From the NCBI RefSeq assembly GCF_000959725.1, contig NZ_CP009322.1, positions 2,108,001 to 2,172,000 on the forward strand: a stretch of 64,000 nucleotides of DNA. The letters run 5' to 3'. Made by a program: the position numbers and the translations under genes. Under the pieces are notes generated by a model. It did no database searches. It saw nothing but the letters and a program-made list of their open reading frames with translations, and was not told where the DNA came from. Within the stretch, counting starts at the first letter, position 1. Each line of letters starts with the position of its first letter. The stretch is from Burkholderia gladioli (GTDB lineage: Bacteria; Pseudomonadota; Gammaproteobacteria; Burkholderiales; Burkholderiaceae). Shown here piece after piece: positions 54,106 through 62,601 of this stretch.

Positions 54106-54777
54106 ATGCTGACCGTCCACCACCTGAACAACTCGCGCTCGCAGCGCGTGCTCTGGCTGCTAGAAGAACTCGGCGTTCCCTACGAACTCAAGCGCTACGA
54201 GCGCGATCCCAAGACCATGCTCGCGCCGCCCGAGCTGCGCGCCATCCATCCGCTCGGCAAGTCGCCGGTGCTCACCGACGAAGGCTTCACGATGGCCGAG
54301 TCGGGCGCGATCATCGAGTATCTGGTCGAGCGCTACGGCGAGGGCCGTTTCGCCCCGCCGCCGGGCACGCCGCAGCGGCTGCGCTATACCTACTGGCTGC
54401 ACTACGCGGAAGGCTCGGCGATGCCGCCGCTGCTGCTCAAGCTGGTGGCGCTGCGCATCGCGCAGGCGCCGATGCCGTTCTTCGCCAGGCCGATCGCGCG
54501 CAAGATCTCGTCGACGCTGCAATCGAGCTTCGTCGATCCGCAGTTGAAGCTCCATCTCGGCTACGTCGACGCGGCGCTGCGCGAGACCGGCTGGTTCGTC
54601 GGCGACAGCTTCAGCGCCGCCGACGTGCAGATGAGCTTTCCGCTGGAAGCGGCCGCCTCGCGCGCCGACACGCTCGCGCAACTGCCGGCGATCCGCGCCT
54701 TCCTGGAGCGCATCCATGCGCGGCCCGCCTACCAGCGCGCGCTGGAACGCGGCGGCCCCTACGCGATGGTCGGCTGA
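54106..54777 (+). CDS. Glutathione S-transferase
   Basis: A 223-residue GST. The N-terminal thioredoxin fold starts MLTVHHLNNSRSQRVLWLLEELG, with Ser/Arg in the beta-class-like activation position, cis-Pro in GKSPVL and the glutathione-binding pair in MAESGAIIEYL. The C-terminal helical domain has GDSFSAADVQMSFP, the N-capping box of the fold. It conjugates or reduces electrophiles with glutathione in the cytoplasm. The frame is open upstream to 53920 but without similarity, so the ATG at 54106 is used. Confidence 0.92.
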   Translation: MLTVHHLNNSRSQRVLWLLEELGVPYELKRYERDPKTMLAPPELRAIHPLGKSPVLTDEGFTMAESGAIIEYLVERYGEGRFAPPPGTPQRLRYTYWLHYAEGSAMPPLLLKLVALRIAQAPMPFFARPIARKISSTLQSSFVDPQLKLHLGYVDAALRETGWFVGDSFSAADVQMSFPLEAAASRADTLAQLPAIRAFLERIHARPAYQRALERGGPYAMVG

Positions 54778-54817
54778 GGCACGGCGATACCGGGCGCGGA
54801 GCGGGCATGCACCGCGC

Positions 54818-55471
54818 CTAGCCCAGCAGCCCGGCCGCCACGTTGATCGACAGGCCCAGCACCGCCATGTTGAAGTAGAACGAGAGGATCGACTGCGCGA
54901 GGCCCGCGCGCCGGATCGAGCGATTGTTCAGCATCACGTCCGAGGTCTGCGAGGCGACCGCGATGGTGAACGAGAAGTAGAGGAAGTCCCAGTAATCGGG
55001 CTCGAGCTCGCGATCGGGAAACTGCAGCGCGCGCGCCTCGGGCGGCGACTGGTAATAGAGCCGCGCGTAATGCAGGGTGAAGATGGTCGGGATCAGGAAC
55101 CAGGCGCCGAACAGCGTCGCGCCCGTCACTGCGTAGTGCTCGATGCCGGCGCGCAGGCCCACGCTCTTGGCGCTGGCCAGCTCCACCGCGATCGCGGCCA
55201 CACTCGCCACCGTCGCCAGGCAGATGATGGTCAGCACGGTGGTGGCGCTTTCATCCTCGCGCATCGCGATCTCCCGCACCTTGTCGTAATGCGCGCGCGT
55301 CATCTGCCACCACATCAGCGCCAGATAGAACCACACCGTCACGTCCCAGCCGATCAGCATGCGCGCGAAACGGCTGTGCACGGCCGGCAGCAGGGCCGCG
55401 GCCACCATCCCCACCAGCAGCGCGACCCACATGCGCGGACGATTGCGAAACAGCATCGGCAGACTCGACAT
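54818..55471 (-). CDS. DUF1345 family membrane protein
   Basis: A 217-residue inner-membrane protein with about five hydrophobic helices and the DUF1345 signature [26 protein letters not shown] (here [14 protein letters not shown]). Function unknown; members resemble small ion-channel folds in their conserved DFLYFSFT segment. GGAGATACC precedes the ATG at 55471. It is the last of three minus-strand genes after the RES toxin, 47 bases away. Confidence 0.9.
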   Translation of the reverse strand: MSSLPMLFRNRPRMWVALLVGMVAAALLPAVHSRFARMLIGWDVTVWFYLALMWWQMTRAHYDKVREIAMREDESATTVLTIICLATVASVAAIAVELASAKSVGLRAGIEHYAVTGATLFGAWFLIPTIFTLHYARLYYQSPPEARALQFPDRELEPDYWDFLYFSFTIAVASQTSDVMLNNRSIRRAGLAQSILSFYFNMAVLGLSINVAAGLLG

Positions 55472-55518
55472 CGGTATCTCCGGGGAACGCGGGAATAAGC
55501 GGAAATAAGCGGCCGGCC

Positions 55519-56220
55519 TCAGCCGACCTGGTTCAGCTCGAACACCACGTCGACGGCCGAGCCGTTCCAGTTGTATTCGAGGTAGGCGGCGTGATGGCAG
55601 TCGCGCAGCAAGGTGGTGCGGAACGCGGCCAGGCACTCGCCGCCGCGATCGCGCACCGAGGGATAGGCCAGGCCCGCGAAACCGGCGCCGCGCACCATGC
55701 GCCCGAAGGCCTGCCCCGCCGAATAGTCGAGCGCGTCGAGCAGGGCCGGGTCGCGCTCGGGCCAGGCGCGGATGTCGGCCACCTCGCCCTGCGCGGCCAC
55801 GGTATAGAGCCGCATCTGCTGGCGCATCGGCTTCTCGCGCGTGGCGGCCAGGAACAGGCCGGTGTGATGGCGCGTCTCGGCGATCGCGGTGGCGCGCGAG
55901 CGCGCGCAGTAGAACACGCCGTAGCTGCCATCGGAGAAACGACTGCCCTGCGGATTCAGGTGCGTGAAGGCCGCCATGATCGGCCCGTAGCCGGGGCCGT
56001 AGCGGCGCTCCGCCGGCGGCACCAGCTCGAGCTGGCCGACCTCGGCGCGCACCCGGTCGTTGGTCATCGCCTCGAGCGCGTAGAGCGCGTCGAAATCCTC
56101 GGGCGAGGCCACCCGGTCGAACAGGTTGATGGCGGGAAAGCGGGTGGGAATCACCCGGTAGGCGGGCGCCCAGTCGAGCGTGGTGACGGGCCAGCGGGTC
56201 GAGCGATCGGCCGCGCTCAC
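55519..56220 (-). CDS. RES domain toxin of a Xre-RES toxin-antitoxin system
   Basis: A 233-residue RES-domain protein. The family pattern is clear: [42 protein letters not shown], then [27 protein letters not shown], which carries the Arg and Glu of the R-E-S triad. RES toxins (MbcT, ParT type) degrade or modify NAD+, halting growth until neutralised by a Xre/MbcA/ParS antitoxin. The start is GTG at 56220, overlapping the antitoxin stop as GTGA, so toxin synthesis depends on antitoxin translation. The length is at the long end for RES proteins. Confidence 0.92.
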   Translation of the reverse strand: MSAADRSTRWPVTTLDWAPAYRVIPTRFPAINLFDRVASPEDFDALYALEAMTNDRVRAEVGQLELVPPAERRYGPGYGPIMAAFTHLNPQGSRFSDGSYGVFYCARSRATAIAETRHHTGLFLAATREKPMRQQMRLYTVAAQGEVADIRAWPERDPALLDALDYSAGQAFGRMVRGAGFAGLAYPSVRDRGGECLAAFRTTLLRDCHHAAYLEYNWNGSAVDVVFELNQVG

Positions 56221-56642
56221 GCCCAGCCCCCCCGTACCGCGTCGAGATACTGGCGCACCGCCACCAGGTCGCTGACGTTGCCGGCCAGCATGCGGTCCAG
56301 CGCGCGGCCGCCGTTGAAGGGCGCGGCGCTGTTGCTGCGCTTGAGCCAGCCGTCGGCCGCCTCGGGCGGCAGCAGGATCTGCAGCGCCTTGTAGATGCCG
56401 AGCATCAGCGACAGGCGCTCCAGCGTGTCGCGCGGCAGGCGCGCCGCCTGCGGCGCGTTCTTCCATTTGAAGAAGGTCGAGCGGCCCGGCGAGCCGAGCA
56501 GGACGATCTGCTGCTCGGTCGACAGGTCCCAGTCGCGCGCGATGTTGAAGAACGCACGCAGGCCGGCGGCGGACATCTGCGCCGGGGTCGCTTCGGGCAC
56601 CGGATGCGAATCCGGTAGCGGGGTCGGTGCGGGTCGAGACAT
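56217..56642 (-). CDS. Xre/MbcA/ParS family antitoxin
   Basis: A 141-residue antitoxin. A Pro-rich N-terminus (1-20) is followed by a helix-turn-helix-like domain ([20 protein letters not shown], then [10 protein letters not shown]) and the C-terminal toxin-binding domain [30 protein letters not shown] (in pieces) with the NGGRxxxxM loop that plugs the RES active site. It precedes the toxin and overlaps it by four bases. Three TTAGTC-type half-sites lie just upstream and are probably its own operator. Confidence 0.92.
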   Translation of the reverse strand: MSRPAPTPLPDSHPVPEATPAQMSAAGLRAFFNIARDWDLSTEQQIVLLGSPGRSTFFKWKNAPQAARLPRDTLERLSLMLGIYKALQILLPPEAADGWLKRSNSAAPFNGGRALDRMLAGNVSDLVAVRQYLDAVRGGWA

Positions 56643-56646
56643 GGCC

Positions 56647-56682
56647 GTTAGTCTCAAAGTGAATTGACTAACAAGATTAGTC
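56647..56682. promoter_or_regulatory. Autoregulatory operator of the Xre-RES pair
   Basis: GACTAA-CAAGA-TTAGTC (56666-56682) is a perfect inverted repeat, and a third half-site GTTAGTC stands at 56647-56653, four bases before the antitoxin ATG (on the minus strand). This spacing of repeated half-sites fits cooperative binding by the antitoxin or the complex. Confidence 0.6.
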
Positions 56683-56922
56683 CATTCTCGGATGATTGCA
56701 AGGGCCCGATGATCGGAAGTTGCGGTCGCGGCGGCGGGGACAGCCGCCGATTGGTCGCCGGCGTGGCCCGGCAAGCCCTTCCGGCGGTACCGCTGCCGCG
56801 CTGGCCTGGCGCGAACGCCGCGCCGATCGGCTCGGCGTTCGCAGCAAAAAGTCAGAGGAATCGCCATCGAAAGATGCGGCGGCGCGCGGTCATCACGCCA
56901 TCGCGACGTCATCGGCCCGCGC
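56683..56922. other. Gene-free stretch upstream of the Xre-RES pair
   Basis: About 240 bases with only short overlapping frames. I see no recognisable gene. A promoter for the antitoxin must lie near 56690-56730, but no clean boxes stand out. Confidence 0.4.
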
Positions 56923-56953
56923 AAAAAAAAGCGGCGACGCATCGCGCCGCCGC
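56923..56953 (-). terminator. Rho-independent terminator after the metal-dependent hydrolase gene
   Basis: Stem GCGGCGGCGC / GCGTCGCCGC (one mismatch) with a GAT loop and a run of eight T on the minus strand, 88 bases past the hydrolase stop. Confidence 0.85.
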
Positions 56954-57040
56954 CTTGCCTGCCTGCCGGGTCGTGCCCGGCTTCATCCTCGTGCCGTCTT
57001 GCTGTCGTTTCGATGGGGTCCGGGCCGCCACCCGCCGCCC

Positions 57041-57958
57041 TCAGGCCGCGCCGAGCCGCCTGCGCACCGCCGAGACCTGCGGCTCGACCCAATCGGCCTG
57101 CCGCGCCTCGTTGGCGGCGACGATCTGCGACATCATCGCCAGATGGCGCCGGTTGTCGTGATCCCAGGGATGGAAACCGGGCCGGAAGAAATCGAGCCAT
57201 TCGCGCGCGATGCGCGGAAACACGCCGTGGCGCGGCCCGTAGAGGAACTTGATCACGCGCCACATGCCGCGCACGCGGTGGTCGGCCTGCCGATCCGAGC
57301 GGATCAGCCGCGTGTGGATCAGGAACACGGTCGGCCAGAAGGTCAGCGTGGTCATCAGGTAGGTGCCCACGCGCAGCAGGTAGCGCTTCGCGCCCGGCTC
57401 CATCACGGCGTTCCAGACGTCGAAGGACACCGCCTTGTGCTCGGTTTCCTCCAGCGCGTGCCACAGCCACATCTGCTTGTAGCCCTCCTCGGCGCCGTTC
57501 ATGCGGGACGGATCGTCGAGCAGCAGCCCGGCCAGCATGGCCGTGTAGTGCTCGGCCGCCACCGTGTGGGCGAGCTGCATCGAATGCGGCATCACGCGCT
57601 TCATCCAGCCCAGCACCTTCCAGACGCGCTGGTCGAGCTTGCGCGCCGGCAGCCGGTTGGCCTGCAGCGCCTCGTTGTACTCGACGTGCTCGCGCGTGTG
57701 CATCGCCTCCTGGCCGATGAAGCCCAGCACCTGCTGCTTGAGCACCGGATCGTCGATGCGGTCGCGGTAGTTGCGCACCGAATCCATGAAGAAGCGCTCG
57801 CCGGCCGGGAACAGCAGCGACAGCGCGTTGAAGAAGTGCGTGACGGCCGGGCCCTGGCCGTGCCAGTCCTTGGCGCGCTCGATCGCGAGCGGGAAGCGCA
57901 GGTCCCGGCGCACGGGCATGATGTCGGCCGCGACGGCGGCTGCTGACGGATGAGGCAT
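57041..57958 (-). CDS. Metal-dependent hydrolase (PF10118 type)
   Basis: A 305-residue, probably membrane-associated helical protein of the predicted metal-dependent hydrolase family. Its hallmark is a set of Glu/His residues in three helices: GFIGQEAMHTREHVEYN, AAEHYTAML and HALEETEHKAVSFDVWN, which would hold a di-metal centre. One moderately hydrophobic segment (TYLMTTLTFWPTVFLI) follows. The biochemical reaction is unproven. AAGGAG stands before the ATG at 57958. A perfect inverted repeat about 90 bases upstream suggests a repressor. Confidence 0.85.
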   Translation of the reverse strand: MPHPSAAAVAADIMPVRRDLRFPLAIERAKDWHGQGPAVTHFFNALSLLFPAGERFFMDSVRNYRDRIDDPVLKQQVLGFIGQEAMHTREHVEYNEALQANRLPARKLDQRVWKVLGWMKRVMPHSMQLAHTVAAEHYTAMLAGLLLDDPSRMNGAEEGYKQMWLWHALEETEHKAVSFDVWNAVMEPGAKRYLLRVGTYLMTTLTFWPTVFLIHTRLIRSDRQADHRVRGMWRVIKFLYGPRHGVFPRIAREWLDFFRPGFHPWDHDNRRHLAMMSQIVAANEARQADWVEPQVSAVRRRLGAA

Positions 57959-58043
57959 CGTCGACGCTCCTTGGCGGCACGCGCGGTTCGCGGGTTCGCC
58001 GGGCGCCTCGCCCGGCTCGCGGATCGATCGCGCGCCGAATTGA

Positions 58044-58061
58044 TTACATTGGACGATGTAA
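58044..58061. promoter_or_regulatory. Inverted repeat upstream of the hydrolase gene
   Basis: TTACAT-TGGACG-ATGTAA, six-base arms and a six-base spacer, centred about 94 bases before the hydrolase start. The shape suits a TetR- or GntR-type repressor, but no such gene is adjacent. Confidence 0.5.
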
Positions 58062-58331
58062 AGATACGGCGATTCGCCGCGCCCGCGCAAGTCCCCCGCT
58101 AGTGCCGCGCTTCCAAACGAGACGCCCGGCGCGGCGGGCCGCCGGGCCGGGCAGGGCCGCCCCGCTTGAAACCGCGCCTGTCTGAGGAATCGATGAAAAA
58201 GGGGGCGGTACCGGCTGAAAAAAATCCGGCCGACGGCGAAAAACGACAGGCTCGGGGCCTGCTCGGGATGGGGTCGAAACGTTCGAGGCCGATTTCGGCG
58301 GCAAATTCGGACGCTCGGACGCTCCGGTGTC
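58062..58331. other. Gene-free stretch downstream of the pseudo-receiver regulator
   Basis: About 270 bases with low-complexity GC and two A-rich patches (near 58195 and 58220). A hairpin terminator for the regulator gene is not clear. No gene recognised. Confidence 0.4.
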
Positions 58332-59057
58332 TCAGGCGGCGACCGCCGCCGGCTCTTCGGCCGGCGGCACGAAGATGTAGCCGCGCCCGCGCATGGTCTG
58401 GATATGCCGGGGCCGGTCGGGATCGTCCTCGATCAGCGCGCGCAGCCGGAACACCAGCACGTCGAGGCCGCGCTCCGAGCGCGATTCGTCGCCGACCTGC
58501 AGCAGTTGCAGCAGGGTCGCGCGCGACAGCACCTGCAGCGGATGGCTGACGAAGGCCTTGAGCAGCGCGAATTCGCTGGGGCGCATGCCGAGATCGCGGC
58601 CGTGCTTGCGGGCGCGGCGCGCGGCGAAGTCGATCTCGATCGCGCCCAGCATGCGCGGGCGCGGCACCTGCATCACGCCGAGCGCCGGGCCCACCGGGCG
58701 CTGCACGATGGTGCGGATGCGGGTGGACAGCTCCAGCAGGTTGAGCGGTTCGGCGAGGAAATCGTCGGCGCCGAATTCGAGCGCGAGCACCTTGTCGCTG
58801 ACATCGGGCGCCTCGCCGATCATCACCACCGGCATCTCGTAGCCGGCCGCGCGCAACTGGCGCAGCGAAGCATAGGTATCGGGATAACCGGGCCCGGCGC
58901 GCATCACGATCGCGGTGGGCTGCTCGCGCTCGACGCGTTCGACCAGGGTGGCGCTCGAATACCAGACCGACATCTCCATCCGGTGCTTGCTGAAATGGCT
59001 GCGCAGCGCGTCGCGCTGGGCTTCGTTCGGTTCGATGACGAGGATGTTGATGCTCAT
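58332..59057 (-). CDS. OmpR/PhoB-type regulator with degenerate (pseudo-)receiver domain
   Basis: A 241-residue protein with receiver and winged-helix domains. The DNA-binding domain is typical (MRPSEFALLKAFVSHPLQVLSRATLL, then RGLDVLVFRLR and a winged end RGRGYIFV). The receiver fold is kept (GADDFLAEPLNLLELSTRIR) but the phosphorylation chemistry is gone: the acidic pair reads VIEPNE, the phosphoacceptor place reads VMRAGPG (Arg for Asp), and the conserved KP is EP. It should act without phosphorylation. The ATG at 59057 (MSINILVIEPN) is chosen; the frame is open to 59378. It is divergent from a canonical kinase/regulator pair. Confidence 0.86.
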   Translation of the reverse strand: MSINILVIEPNEAQRDALRSHFSKHRMEMSVWYSSATLVERVEREQPTAIVMRAGPGYPDTYASLRQLRAAGYEMPVVMIGEAPDVSDKVLALEFGADDFLAEPLNLLELSTRIRTIVQRPVGPALGVMQVPRPRMLGAIEIDFAARRARKHGRDLGMRPSEFALLKAFVSHPLQVLSRATLLQLLQVGDESRSERGLDVLVFRLRALIEDDPDRPRHIQTMRGRGYIFVPPAEEPAAVAA

Positions 59058-59201
59058 GGGCGATCCGTGGTTGACGTCGGTGCGTGCGCGAAGCGCCACC
59101 GGCCCGCGCCGCCGGGGCGCATCGCGGGCGGGGCGATGCACGATGGCCCCCGAGACTAAGCACAGAATGCGCATCAAAAATGGGGGAAATGAGGAGAAAA
59201 T

Positions 59202-59294
59202 ATGAAATCCGCCCGCGCCGGCACGCGGGCCGCCGCAAAACCGGGACAATCCGCGGCTGACCGCCGCCTCGGCCCTGCATCCGGCCCCGAGTAA
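59202..59294 (+). CDS. Possible 30-codon leader ORF upstream of the kinase gene
   Basis: ATG at 59202 with a strong ribosome binding site (GAGGAGAAAAT) and a 30-residue basic, Ala-rich product (MKSARAGTRAAAK start) ending TAA. It lies 61 bases before the kinase start. A leader peptide or small protein is possible, but a chance frame in GC-rich DNA cannot be excluded. Confidence 0.3.
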   Translation: MKSARAGTRAAAKPGQSAADRRLGPASGPE

Positions 59295-59355
59295 GCCCCG
59301 CAACCGGCCGGCGCCGGACCTTCCAGCCCCGCCCTGCTCGACACCACCGCTGCGC

Positions 59356-61149
59356 ATGAAAGTCGGCATCACCTCCAAGCTGTTCCTCGCGATCCTCGCG
59401 ACCTGCGTGGCCGTCGCCGTGGCGATGGGCGCGGCGATGCGCTACAGCTTCGAGAGCGGCTTCGGCCACTACCTGGTGGGCCGCAACGACGAGGAAATCA
59501 CGCGCGTGACCAAGGCGCTCGAACGCGAGTACGCCGAGCACGGCAGTTGGGCCTTCGTCACCGACCGGCCCGGTGCCTGGATCGGCTTCGTGCGCTCGGT
59601 CACGCCGATCTTCCCGCACGAGGCGACGGGCCCCGAGGGCTCGGGCTGGGACCAGCCGCCCGGCGCCTATCGCGGCCCGCGCTGGGGCGAGGGCAAATTC
59701 GGGCCGCCGGGCGGCGGCGATGGCGGTGACCGCGGAGACGGCGATGACGGCCGCCGCGACGGCCGCGGCTGGGGCGGGCCGCCCTGGGGCCAGGCGCCCT
59801 GGGCCGACGAGCCGGCCGGCTTCGACGGCTCGCGCGGCAACCGTCACGACGGCCCGAGCCCTGCCTCGCGCGAAGCCGCCGACGCAGCGGCTTCGGCCGG
59901 CACCGCGGGAGGCGCGGCCTCGACGCCGGCCGCCTCGCCTCCCATCCCGGCAAGCCAGCGCGCCGACACCAGCACCGATCCGGCCTCCTCCACGCCACCG
60001 TCCTACCCTGGCCCGGGCCCCCGCGACGGCTGGCGCGAGCACCCGCCCGGCTTCCATCATCCGCCGCCGATCGCGCTCTACGACGCCGGGCGCCACCGCA
60101 TCGCCGGCTACCCGCCGCCGCCCGGCACGCCGCTGCATGCGCTGAGCTCAGGCGGCAAGCTGGTCGGCTGGCTCTCGGTGGCGCGCCCCGGCGGCCCGTT
60201 CTACGCGGCCGACCAGCGCTTCCAGATGCAGCAGTCGCGCGCCACCTGGGTGATCGTGATCGCGGCGGCGGTGCTCTCGGCCCTGGTCTCGATGGTGCTG
60301 GCGCGGCTGATCCTGGCGCCGGTGCGGCGCATCGTGCGCGCCACCCACCGGCTCGCCGAAGGCCAGTACGCGGTGCGCGTGCCCGAGCGCGGCAGCGACG
60401 AGCTGAGCCAGCTGGCGGGCGACTTCAACCGGCTGGCCGAATCGCTGGCCGCCGCCGAGCGCGCGCGGCGCAACTTCATCGCCGACATCTCGCACGAGCT
60501 GCGCACGCCGCTGGCCGTGCTGCGCGGCGAGATCGAGGCGCTCGAGGACGGCGTGCGGCGCCCCGACGCCGGCACCTTCGCCTCGCTGCAGGCCGAGATC
60601 GCGCTGCTGAGCAAGCTGATCGACGACCTGCACGAGCTCTCGCTGGCCGATATCGGCGCACTCTCGTTCGAGATGATCGCGGTGGACCTGGCGCGGGTGG
60701 CCGAGATCGCCGCCGAGTCCTTCGTCGACCGGCTCGGCGCCAAGCGCATCGCGCTGGAGACGCGGATCCCGGCCGGCCCGGTGCTGGTCTCGGGCGACCC
60801 GCACCGGCTCGCGCAACTGCTGCAGAACCTGCTCGAGAATGCGCTGCGCTACACCGATGCCGGCGGCAGCGTGCGGGTGGCGGTCGGCGCCAGCGGCCGG
60901 CACGTGCAGCTCGACGTGCTCGACTCCCACCCTGGCGTGCCCGAGCCGATGCTCGGCCAGGTGTTCGAGCGGCTGTTCCGCGTCGACGCCTCGCGCAGCC
61001 GCCAGAGCGGCGGTTCGGGCCTGGGCCTGGCGCTCTGCAAGCACATCGTCGAGGCGCATGGCGGCAGCATCGCGGCACGCCGCTCGCCGCTCGGCGGCCT
61101 CTGGATCATGATGCTGTTTCCCCTGCTCGAGCCGGACCATGAACCCTGA
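59356..61149 (+). CDS. Membrane sensor histidine kinase (BaeS/CpxA-like) with low-complexity periplasmic insert
   Basis: A 597-residue kinase. TM1 is at 7-29 and TM2 at about 295-320, and between them lies an unusually long periplasmic region. Its part from about 100 to 230 is Gly/Asp/Arg/Pro-rich (RGPRWGEGKFGPPGGGDGG, DDGRRDGRGWGGPPWG). HAMP follows, then the H-box with H380 in DISHELRTPLAVL, N-box LLQNLLENALRYTD, and G-boxes DSHPGVPE and GGSGLGLAL. All catalytic motifs are intact. It overlaps its cognate regulator by 11 bases. The signal is unknown. Confidence 0.92.
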   Translation: MKVGITSKLFLAILATCVAVAVAMGAAMRYSFESGFGHYLVGRNDEEITRVTKALEREYAEHGSWAFVTDRPGAWIGFVRSVTPIFPHEATGPEGSGWDQPPGAYRGPRWGEGKFGPPGGGDGGDRGDGDDGRRDGRGWGGPPWGQAPWADEPAGFDGSRGNRHDGPSPASREAADAAASAGTAGGAASTPAASPPIPASQRADTSTDPASSTPPSYPGPGPRDGWREHPPGFHHPPPIALYDAGRHRIAGYPPPPGTPLHALSSGGKLVGWLSVARPGGPFYAADQRFQMQQSRATWVIVIAAAVLSALVSMVLARLILAPVRRIVRATHRLAEGQYAVRVPERGSDELSQLAGDFNRLAESLAAAERARRNFIADISHELRTPLAVLRGEIEALEDGVRRPDAGTFASLQAEIALLSKLIDDLHELSLADIGALSFEMIAVDLARVAEIAAESFVDRLGAKRIALETRIPAGPVLVSGDPHRLAQLLQNLLENALRYTDAGGSVRVAVGASGRHVQLDVLDSHPGVPEPMLGQVFERLFRVDASRSRQSGGSGLGLALCKHIVEAHGGSIAARRSPLGGLWIMMLFPLLEPDHEP

Positions 61150-61963
61150 TCGCCCTGGACCCTCCATCCTGATCGTCGAGGACGAACCCAAGCTCTCGGC
61201 CCTGCTGGCCGACTACCTGCACGCCGACGGTTACGCCACCGCGATCGTCGCCGACGGCCGCGAGGTGGTGCCCCACGTGCGCGCTCACGCGCCCTCGCTG
61301 GTGCTGCTCGACCTGATGCTGCCTGGGCGCGGCGGCCTCGACATATGCCGCGAGCTGCGCGGCTTCTCGACCATCCCGGTGATCATCCTGACCGCACGCG
61401 TCGACGAGATCGACCGCCTGCTCGGCCTCGAGCTCGGCGCCGACGACTATGTCTGCAAGCCCTTCAGCCCGCGCGAGGTGGTGGCGCGCGTCAAGGCGAT
61501 CCTGCGCCGGATCGAGCAGGCCGAGAAGCAGGCCGAAAAGCAGGCCGAGAGAAAGGGGAAAGGCGAGGCGGGCCACGAGGCAAGCGCGGCCGACGGCGGC
61601 GCGGCGCCGTTCGAGATCGACCCCGAGCATCACGTGGCGCGGCTCGACGGCCGCAACCTGCACCTGACGCCGGTCGAGCTGCGCCTCCTGGCGCTGCTGG
61701 TGGCCAACCCGGGCCGCATCTATTCGCGGGATTTCCTGCTGCGGCGGCTCTACGACGACCATCGCGTGGTCACCGACCGCACCGTCGACAGCCATGTGAA
61801 GAACCTGCGCCGCAAGCTGCAGGCGGTACGCCCCGAGCGCGACTTCATCCGCTCGATCTACGGCGTGGGCTACCAGTTCGAGCTCGACGCGGAAGACGCC
61901 GACAACCCCGCCGACAAGCATGCTGACAAAAACGTCGGCAGCCCACCGCCGCCGCGCCGCTAG
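61139..61963 (+). CDS. OmpR/PhoB-type response regulator (BaeR-like)
   Basis: A 274-residue regulator with a complete receiver: the acidic pair in LIVEDEP, D58 in LVLLDLMLPGRGG and Lys in DDYVCKPFSP. The C-terminal winged helix has DRTVDSHVKNLRRKL and IYGVGYQFE. A charged linker of about 30 residues (EKQAEKQAERKGKGEAG onwards) separates the domains and makes it longer than the usual 230-240. The start overlaps the kinase gene by 11 bases. The stop overlaps the convergent kinase-family gene by four bases. Confidence 0.93.
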   Translation: MNPDRPGPSILIVEDEPKLSALLADYLHADGYATAIVADGREVVPHVRAHAPSLVLLDLMLPGRGGLDICRELRGFSTIPVIILTARVDEIDRLLGLELGADDYVCKPFSPREVVARVKAILRRIEQAEKQAEKQAERKGKGEAGHEASAADGGAAPFEIDPEHHVARLDGRNLHLTPVELRLLALLVANPGRIYSRDFLLRRLYDDHRVVTDRTVDSHVKNLRRKLQAVRPERDFIRSIYGVGYQFELDAEDADNPADKHADKNVGSPPPPRR

Positions 61964-62601
61964 ACGTTCGCGACGCGGAAATCGGCCGCCACGCAGCCCG
62001 TCAGCACGCGATCGACGTTGGGCAGGTCGTTGCCGTCGAGCTTCTCGACGATCGCCGCCTCGCTCATGCCGTAGCCGTGCCAGCGCGCCGAGAGCCGCTC
62101 GACCAGCACCGCGCGCGGCACCTGCAGCATCACGGTGAGATCGAAGAAGGCGCGCAGCGGCGCCCAGGCCGGATCGTCGAGCAGCAGGTAGTTGCCCTCC
62201 ACCACCACGATGCGCGCGCCGGCCGGGATGATCGCCGCGCCGGCGCGGGCGATCTCGATCGAGCGGTCGAACACCGGCACCGCGATCTCGCGGCCGTCGT
62301 CGGCCTTCAGGCGCGCCAGCATGGCGCCCAGCCCGTCGATGTCGAAGGTATGCGGCGCGCCCTTGCGCGGGCGATCGCCGCGCGCCTCCAGCACGCGATC
62401 GTCGTAGTGGAAGCCGTCCATCGCCAGCAGCGCGGCGCGACCCGGCGCCGGCGCGTCCAGCGCCTCGCGCAGGCGCTCGGCGAAGGTGCTCTTGCCCGCG
62501 CCGGGCGGCCCGGCCACCGCCACGATGCGGCGCGCGGCCGGATCGGCATCGGCCAGCGCCGCCACCAGCGCGGCGAAATCGACGTCGCGCGTCACGCTCA
62601 T
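61960..62601 (-). CDS. Nucleoside/nucleotide kinase family protein (sugar kinase of an ABC operon)
   Basis: A 213-residue P-loop kinase. The Walker A is GPPGAGKST at 31-39, a substrate loop reads AMDGFHYDD, and a Walker B-like strand reads IVVVEGNYLLLDD. The family (uridine kinase/FrcK-like) is often encoded at the end of sugar ABC transporter operons such as frcBCAK, where the kinase is thought to act on the imported sugar. It starts where the epimerase gene stops (four-base overlap), so the three minus-strand genes form one operon. Confidence 0.87.
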   Translation of the reverse strand: MSVTRDVDFAALVAALADADPAARRIVAVAGPPGAGKSTFAERLREALDAPAPGRAALLAMDGFHYDDRVLEARGDRPRKGAPHTFDIDGLGAMLARLKADDGREIAVPVFDRSIEIARAGAAIIPAGARIVVVEGNYLLLDDPAWAPLRAFFDLTVMLQVPRAVLVERLSARWHGYGMSEAAIVEKLDGNDLPNVDRVLTGCVAADFRVANV

